Shown in pieces: positions 60,501 to 64,000 of a stretch of 64,000 nt of DNA. A program made the translations under genes and the position numbers. The first letter of the stretch is position 1. Every line of letters begins with the position of its first letter. The DNA is from Gammaproteobacteria bacterium (GTDB lineage Bacteria > Pseudomonadota > Gammaproteobacteria > UBA5861): the NCBI GenBank assembly GCA_022360445.1, contig JAKSCV010000068.1, positions 1 through 64,000 of the forward strand, in the 5' to 3' direction. The notes under the pieces are model-generated. The model did no database searches, was not told the DNA's origin, and saw nothing but the letters and a program-made list of their open reading frames with translations.

Positions 60501-63217
60501 ATGGCTTAAACCGGGTCGCACCAGCCGCTTTTGACTTTGACCGAGACGGTATTGATGAATTAGTCGTTCAGCACCCGGGGGGCAAGAATGGGCCACCGGC
60601 GCAAGGGCTTTACATCTTCTCCGGTGAAGACGGCAGCGTGATAGCCTCAGACACAACCGTTTTAAGTGGTAGCGACCCTGCAGAGCCACCGACCATTGCG
60701 GATATTGATGATGACGGTTCGGCTGAGATTATTGCTGCGCACACTTATCGCTTCGGTAATGGCTCTGAACTGCGAATATTTGAAGGGCTGGCAGGCAATC
60801 CCTTTCCGCCTGCCCGCTCGATTCGCAACCAAGGTAACTATCAGCCGACTTTGGTCAATGATGATGGTTCCATTCCCACCTATCCCAAGCCACATTGGCT
60901 GATTCCCGGGTTGAATAAATTCTTTGCCACGTCCGTCATCCCAGGCGAGAAAGGGGAGCTATCCGATGTATTTTCTTACGTCGCCAATGACGGCACCAGT
61001 GATTCTAACGAAGCAGTCGTTGAAATTACCTTGGCAGAAGTCAATGCGCCGATGATTATTTCATCCGCTGCGTTGGGCGCTTCCCCTGGCTTTGACTATA
61101 CCTATGCTGCATTGGCAACAGATGCCGATTTTGGTGATGTATTCAGCTGGACATTGGTTGACGCCCCCGAAGGGATGGCGGTTAATGAATTTGGCATTAT
61201 CAGCTGGCAACCTGAAGCTGAGGATCTGGGCAGCTTTCGGGTTCAATTGGTAGTAACGGACAGTGAAGGCAATACAGCCAGCCAGGCTTTTACCATTAAC
61301 GTACAACCACCGGTTACGGTGCCCAATATATTGGGAGACACTCAAGCCACGGCGACCGGCACTTTAGAAGGTGTCGGCCTTTCCGCAGGCAATATTACGG
61401 AATCTTTTAGCCTGTCGGTGCCTGCCGGGCAGGTGTTTTCCCAAAGTGAGCCAGCGGGCATTGAGGTCGCGGCAGGCGCGATCATTGATTACGTGGTGTC
61501 GTTAGGTCCACCGCCTATTTTTGTGCCGGATCTCGATAACCTGACGGTGGCTGTGTCGGAAACCGAGCTGCTTAACCTAGGTTTGGCTCTGGGTACTGTC
61601 TCCTATGCAAACGATGCGGATATACCCAAAGGCCTGGTAGTGGAGCAGAGCCTGGCCGCTGGTACTGATGTTCACGCGGGTACCGCGGTCGATCTGGTCG
61701 TCTCGGGAGGCCCGTCGCTGTCAGTCGCGTTAGCCCAGGACTTCATCGGGCCAAGCAGCAGTATAACGTTCGAAATTCAGGCGTTTGACACCAGTGGGGT
61801 GTTGACACCATTACCACTTGATCTGAATATCAGCATCGTTCCCGATGCAGACGCAATAGGCAGTGTGCCGCAAGTGGTTGGCACGGCCATTACTACAGGC
61901 AGCGATACGCTTGGAGCCTACACCCTTGCGATCAGCTCAGATCAGCTTGGCGTTTCATTGAATGAGTCGTTCCTGGTAGCAGCTGTCTTTAGCGTTGATC
62001 AAATTCAGGAGGCTTACACACTTTTTTCCACGCAGTTGAATGAGACCGCTGAACTCACGCGAGCACTGACGGAAGCACTGATTGAGGGGGACTTGAATCG
62101 TGTGACCTCTCTGGCGAGTGAACTCGCGAGTTTGCAGGACAGCCTAGATCTTGAAACGCTGAGGCTTACACCAGCTGTGGCGTTTGAATCCGGTTTTCTG
62201 CCCGATACCTTGCCGGACGTCCAGACTTCGTCAGACGACTCTTTTGCCGAAAACCTACCCCCTGTGACGGCTGCGGTGCAGGGGAGTCGATTATTCCTGG
62301 AGCAGATTATTCCAGGCTCGGGCCGTAACGATGATGTACGGGCACGCTTCGTTAACCAGAATCTGCAAACCGCTTATGACGCCTTGAATTGGGCTCACTT
62401 CACCCGCCGAGGGGTTGTGGCCAATGCACCTCAGCTGCATGCTTTGCTGTCGGTTGAGGTACCCAAACTGCTTGCTGCCGATTTGAATTTTTTGACCAGT
62501 ACCTTGCAAGACGAAGGCCTGTTGAGTGCATCGGCAATCAGCCCGGCGGCGTTTTATGCTGAGCTGGAAGCACCGGCGCCACTGGCCCCTGTTGCTTTGC
62601 AACCTGCATTTTTCTCTCTGGTTGGGCAGATGAGCGCTACGTCGATTCGCTCCAGCCTGATTAAATCGATTTACAAAAAAGCACTGATTGAAATTGTCAA
62701 AAACTCGCAAAATCTGGTCCTCAATAGTCTGGTTAAAGAGTCGATATCCGCTGCGGATATTCCAGGTATTATTACGGGTGCCTCGCAATCATTTCACGTG
62801 TTCGAATCCGGTCACTCGATTGTTGAAGCCCACAGCCGCTTTCCATATCCCAGCGCCTACACTGTGCAACTTGTCGGGCCAACGCTGATTAGCGATGCGA
62901 TCGACATCATCAACAGCATTAAAGGATTAAGTTTCAATAGCATGAAGAGTGCCTATAAGTCATTCAAGAAGGTAAAAAAGGCGGCGAATAGTGCAGTAAA
63001 CATTCAGGATGGTTTTAAGGAAGCCTATCCGGTTTGGGTTGAAAACGGCTGCATCTTTGACACTATCTCTGACGACTGCCAACAGCTGCTCTTTGATGAC
63101 GGGTTGCCTGTGGTACATAAAACCGGGCAGTTTCCTGGCCCTGTGTGGATTATTGTGTACGATGCTGTCAGTGGGCAGATTTCCATGAATACTTTCTTAT
63201 TTATGCCTAAAAAATGA
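57506..63217 (+). CDS. Giant exported multi-domain protein with internal PEP-CTERM segment, FG-GAP propeller and PASTA domains
   Basis: 1,903-residue exported protein; start 57506 has GGGGA five bases upstream and begins a signal peptide (MGFFWKLFVSLIGLTAFINPLFAN). Order: beta domain (30-150); PEP-CTERM-like tail (VPEPPTWALLSVLLLLLIGSRWKK, 155-178); a second signal-like segment (KKFSKPLVGLLVSPVFFF...VNA, 177-201); a DUF11-like domain; three He_PIG/cadherin-like repeats (300-585); half of an Ig/cadherin-like domain; about eight FG-GAP calcium loops such as DIDADGEVE and DLDGDGQVE (654-1100); the other half (FSYVANDGTSDSNEAV); a fourth He_PIG repeat; two PASTA domains (1272-1402); a mostly helical C-terminus of unknown type. 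Probably a surface-adhesive protein. The next gene overlaps its stop. Confidence 0.88.
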   Translation: MGFFWKLFVSLIGLTAFINPLFANPIYYETVAIGSDRFEYHYTVDNQTGTVIDEFTVWFDLGLYDNLQITGNPAGWDGLEAQPDPWLPDDGFADWLGFADVLGPGETLDGFSVSFDWLGSGDPGEQFFEIVDSLTLNVVSDGLTELLSQPPVTDVPEPPTWALLSVLLLLLIGSRWKKFSKPLVGLLVSPVFFFVLPTVNADTSGIQVTDRQLVAKQRAGRTSFNYSYQLTVTNSGEPLTNVVATVTSSSPHTVILDDEVVFGDLDSGEVTSPDTFTFQQNRRVSFDPGVLIWSFTADSVPIGDNPPAITSTPPVSASVDTTFNYDVEATDQDAGDSLSFELLTAPPGMDIDAETGLIEWTPAHSGAVDVDVQVSDSTGLTDRQIFLVTVNRGEDDQAPSIVAISDQITIVGHSLQLQASATDPENEAIRYGLEAAPRGMVINSVQGGIQWTPAADQVGSTAATVVASDPGGQTARTSFSVNVLSEAVNQPPVISAVADQTIPVGESLALLLSGSDPDANDILSFSLTGGPGGLQLNAATGTVNWTASSDAIGSYALVAAVTDSAGARASTEFNLTVTGTPKPPVAIGDSYILSQWETLTVNAPGILWNDTDANNDPLSARKISDPILGTLLSFTEDGAFSYDPPEIPSISIGLQQQCIYYDRGGFSKGMAVGDIDADGEVEMVAVLTPTTGPEVVVLNGDCEVESIEPVGAGEAIGEPESTATVTLVNLDDDADLEIVVPYSRWNPMVATPEGDKKYLMALNRDGSAVWQSATRLSELPSFSGNSNQDEEIGPVPVDLDGDGQVELLQAWTATGTHSSNKRGAVVAFDGRTGNILWEYVGPKQRTTGSPVPPRNPGVADLDLDGRVEIIWNHSVLNADGSLKFLLPVDEFSTGTANFLVSAIANFDDDPYAEIVAYDPYNHYVFEHTGALKWKIARYMGSVSGSIRAYSLITVAQLDDDTLPEYVVTRRYESETWGLFAYDTDGTELWKHYDQGLSIDGLNRVAPAAFDFDRDGIDELVVQHPGGKNGPPAQGLYIFSGEDGSVIASDTTVLSGSDPAEPPTIADIDDDGSAEIIAAHTYRFGNGSELRIFEGLAGNPFPPARSIRNQGNYQPTLVNDDGSIPTYPKPHWLIPGLNKFFATSVIPGEKGELSDVFSYVANDGTSDSNEAVVEITLAEVNAPMIISSAALGASPGFDYTYAALATDADFGDVFSWTLVDAPEGMAVNEFGIISWQPEAEDLGSFRVQLVVTDSEGNTASQAFTINVQPPVTVPNILGDTQATATGTLEGVGLSAGNITESFSLSVPAGQVFSQSEPAGIEVAAGAIIDYVVSLGPPPIFVPDLDNLTVAVSETELLNLGLALGTVSYANDADIPKGLVVEQSLAAGTDVHAGTAVDLVVSGGPSLSVALAQDFIGPSSSITFEIQAFDTSGVLTPLPLDLNISIVPDADAIGSVPQVVGTAITTGSDTLGAYTLAISSDQLGVSLNESFLVAAVFSVDQIQEAYTLFSTQLNETAELTRALTEALIEGDLNRVTSLASELASLQDSLDLETLRLTPAVAFESGFLPDTLPDVQTSSDDSFAENLPPVTAAVQGSRLFLEQIIPGSGRNDDVRARFVNQNLQTAYDALNWAHFTRRGVVANAPQLHALLSVEVPKLLAADLNFLTSTLQDEGLLSASAISPAAFYAELEAPAPLAPVALQPAFFSLVGQMSATSIRSSLIKSIYKKALIEIVKNSQNLVLNSLVKESISAADIPGIITGASQSFHVFESGHSIVEAHSRFPYPSAYTVQLVGPTLISDAIDIINSIKGLSFNSMKSAYKSFKKVKKAANSAVNIQDGFKEAYPVWVENGCIFDTISDDCQQLLFDDGLPVVHKTGQFPGPVWIIVYDAVSGQISMNTFLFMPKK

Positions 63218-63897
63218 GGCTTCTTTGGGGAGTGCCTAGGCAACCATTCAGCGGTGCAATCCGGCACCGCTGGATAGGCGCGGGCAACTGGGTCTTTACA
63301 TCGATTTATCTGCTGTTGCTGAGTGCTTGCAGCAGTCCTTTTTCTGGCGATCAACCGCATGCCGTATTGCCTCAGGTAGCGTCATCGGTTGTGTCGATTC
63401 ACTCAACAACTGGGGCTGTCGGTAGTGGTTTTATCATCAGGGGCGGGTGGGTTGTGACCAATGCCCACCTTCTCACCGGAGGTAAATTGATGGTGGTTCT
63501 GGCCGATGGAGCCCGATCTCCCTGGCAAACGGTTGCTGAGGATAAAACGCGAGATCTCGCCGTTGGACGTATCCAGAAGGAAGCTTTGTCTTTCCTCCCG
63601 TTGCGTCAGATGCCGGTTGATTTAGGCGAGCCTGTGTTTGCGGTTGGTAATCCGTTTGGGCTGGGCTTGACAGTGACGGAGGGCATCATCAGTGCGCTAC
63701 CCCGGGCGATTGGGAAGACAACACTGATACAAACCGATGCTGCGATTAACCCGGGCAACTCAGGTGGGCCACTGATCGATCATCACGGACGCGTTGTGGG
63801 TGTCGTGAATGCCCGAGCAAAGGCCGGATCAGGAGTCGGGTTTGTGGTGTCGGCAGCGTCGCTTACACTGCTTCTTCAGAATATCAGTGCTGAATAG
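63214..63897 (+). CDS. Trypsin-like (S1C/DegP-type) serine protease lipoprotein without PDZ
   Basis: 227-residue exported protease. After a basic N-terminus the lipobox LLSAC lies near residue 39. The chymotrypsin-fold catalytic triad is visible as TNAHLL (His), TRDLAVG (Asp) and NPGNSGGPL (Ser), and VFAVGNPFGLGLTVTEGIIS is typical of DegP/HtrA. No PDZ domain is present. The ATG overlaps the stop of the giant gene (ATGA), so both are translated together. It may process or control that exoprotein. The sequence after the stop (63898-64000) contains no further gene. Confidence 0.92.
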   Translation: MRLLWGVPRQPFSGAIRHRWIGAGNWVFTSIYLLLLSACSSPFSGDQPHAVLPQVASSVVSIHSTTGAVGSGFIIRGGWVVTNAHLLTGGKLMVVLADGARSPWQTVAEDKTRDLAVGRIQKEALSFLPLRQMPVDLGEPVFAVGNPFGLGLTVTEGIISALPRAIGKTTLIQTDAAINPGNSGGPLIDHHGRVVGVVNARAKAGSGVGFVVSAASLTLLLQNISAE

Positions 63898-64000
63898 CGG
63901 CTCACTTACGCTCGCCTTGGGCCAGCTCTGAAACGCTTATTTCGCTATGCTGGGAAGCTGAAGGGGCTTGAGTGTTCGCCCTTTTCGAGCTCTGTGACGT

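Noticed and set aside
62291-62788. 165-codon minus-strand frame inside the giant exoprotein gene
   Set aside because: Shadow of a real coding region; composition (Arg, Gln, Cys, Asn) is not protein-like and there is no ribosome-binding site.
1-64000. CRISPR array, prophage, rRNA operon or toxin-antitoxin pair
   Set aside because: No regularly spaced direct repeats, phage structural genes, rRNA sequence or recognisable toxin-antitoxin genes were found.

Overview
The window looks like chromosome of a Gammaproteobacterium, probably a marine or heterotrophic relative of the Pseudomonadales/Cellvibrionales. The support is housekeeping content and order: lon-hupB-tRNA-ppiD, parE, an EF-P-like YeiP/EfpL gene, argD-argF, pdxH, yajQ, rsmJ, dksA-gluQ, slyD and mutL-miaA. 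GlyGly-CTERM and PEP-CTERM sorting tails fit the same kind of host. Species cannot be named from the sequence alone.

Layout. 1-5.3 kb: end of lon, hupB, tRNA-Val, tRNA-Asp, ppiD, then parE facing back. 5.5-14.2 kb: acyl-CoA genes (two crotonases, two CaiB-type CoA transferases), a large secreted GlyGly-CTERM protein and a membrane-anchored glutamate-synthase-like flavoprotein. 14.2-20.3 kb: efpL, a small HTH protein coupled to a malate/lactate dehydrogenase, argDF with an unusual leader terminator, and a class I fumarase. 20.4-23.1 kb: an ECF sigma operon whose four genes overlap end to start. 23.2-27.1 kb: a DUF2058 gene and a surface module of one thrombospondin-type-3 repeat protein plus an OmpA protein. 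27.3-34.4 kb: pdxH, DUF423, yajQ, rsmJ and a second acyl-CoA cluster (acyl-CoA dehydrogenase, thiolase-like protein, DUF35 partner, CoA-transferase). 34.7-42.2 kb: dksA-gluQ, a transporter, an unknown membrane protein, slyD, a YgjP protease, a Fur-box small gene and a metallo-beta-lactamase-fold hydrolase. 42.3-45.6 kb: a subtilisin lipoprotein coupled to a PrcB-like lipoprotein. 45.9-51.1 kb: a beta-oxidation operon containing a citrate-synthase-fold enzyme. 51.2-54.2 kb: mutL, miaA and initiator tRNA. 54.3-63.9 kb: an accessory block with an AT-rich 7TM-DISM kinase/LuxR regulator pair, a broken IS630 transposase, a 1,903-residue exoprotein and an overlapping serine protease lipoprotein.

How the genes work together. 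At least three separate acyl-CoA gene sets suggest growth on fatty or more complex alicyclic/branched acids. The secreted set (GlyGly-CTERM protein, TSP3/OmpA pair, S8/PrcB pair, giant PEP-CTERM-containing protein with its protease) suggests a heavy investment in the cell surface. The most unusual locus is 57.5-63.9 kb. There an in-frame PEP-CTERM tail is followed at once by a second signal-like segment spanning a nine-T run, and an FG-GAP propeller appears to be inserted inside an Ig/cadherin-like domain.
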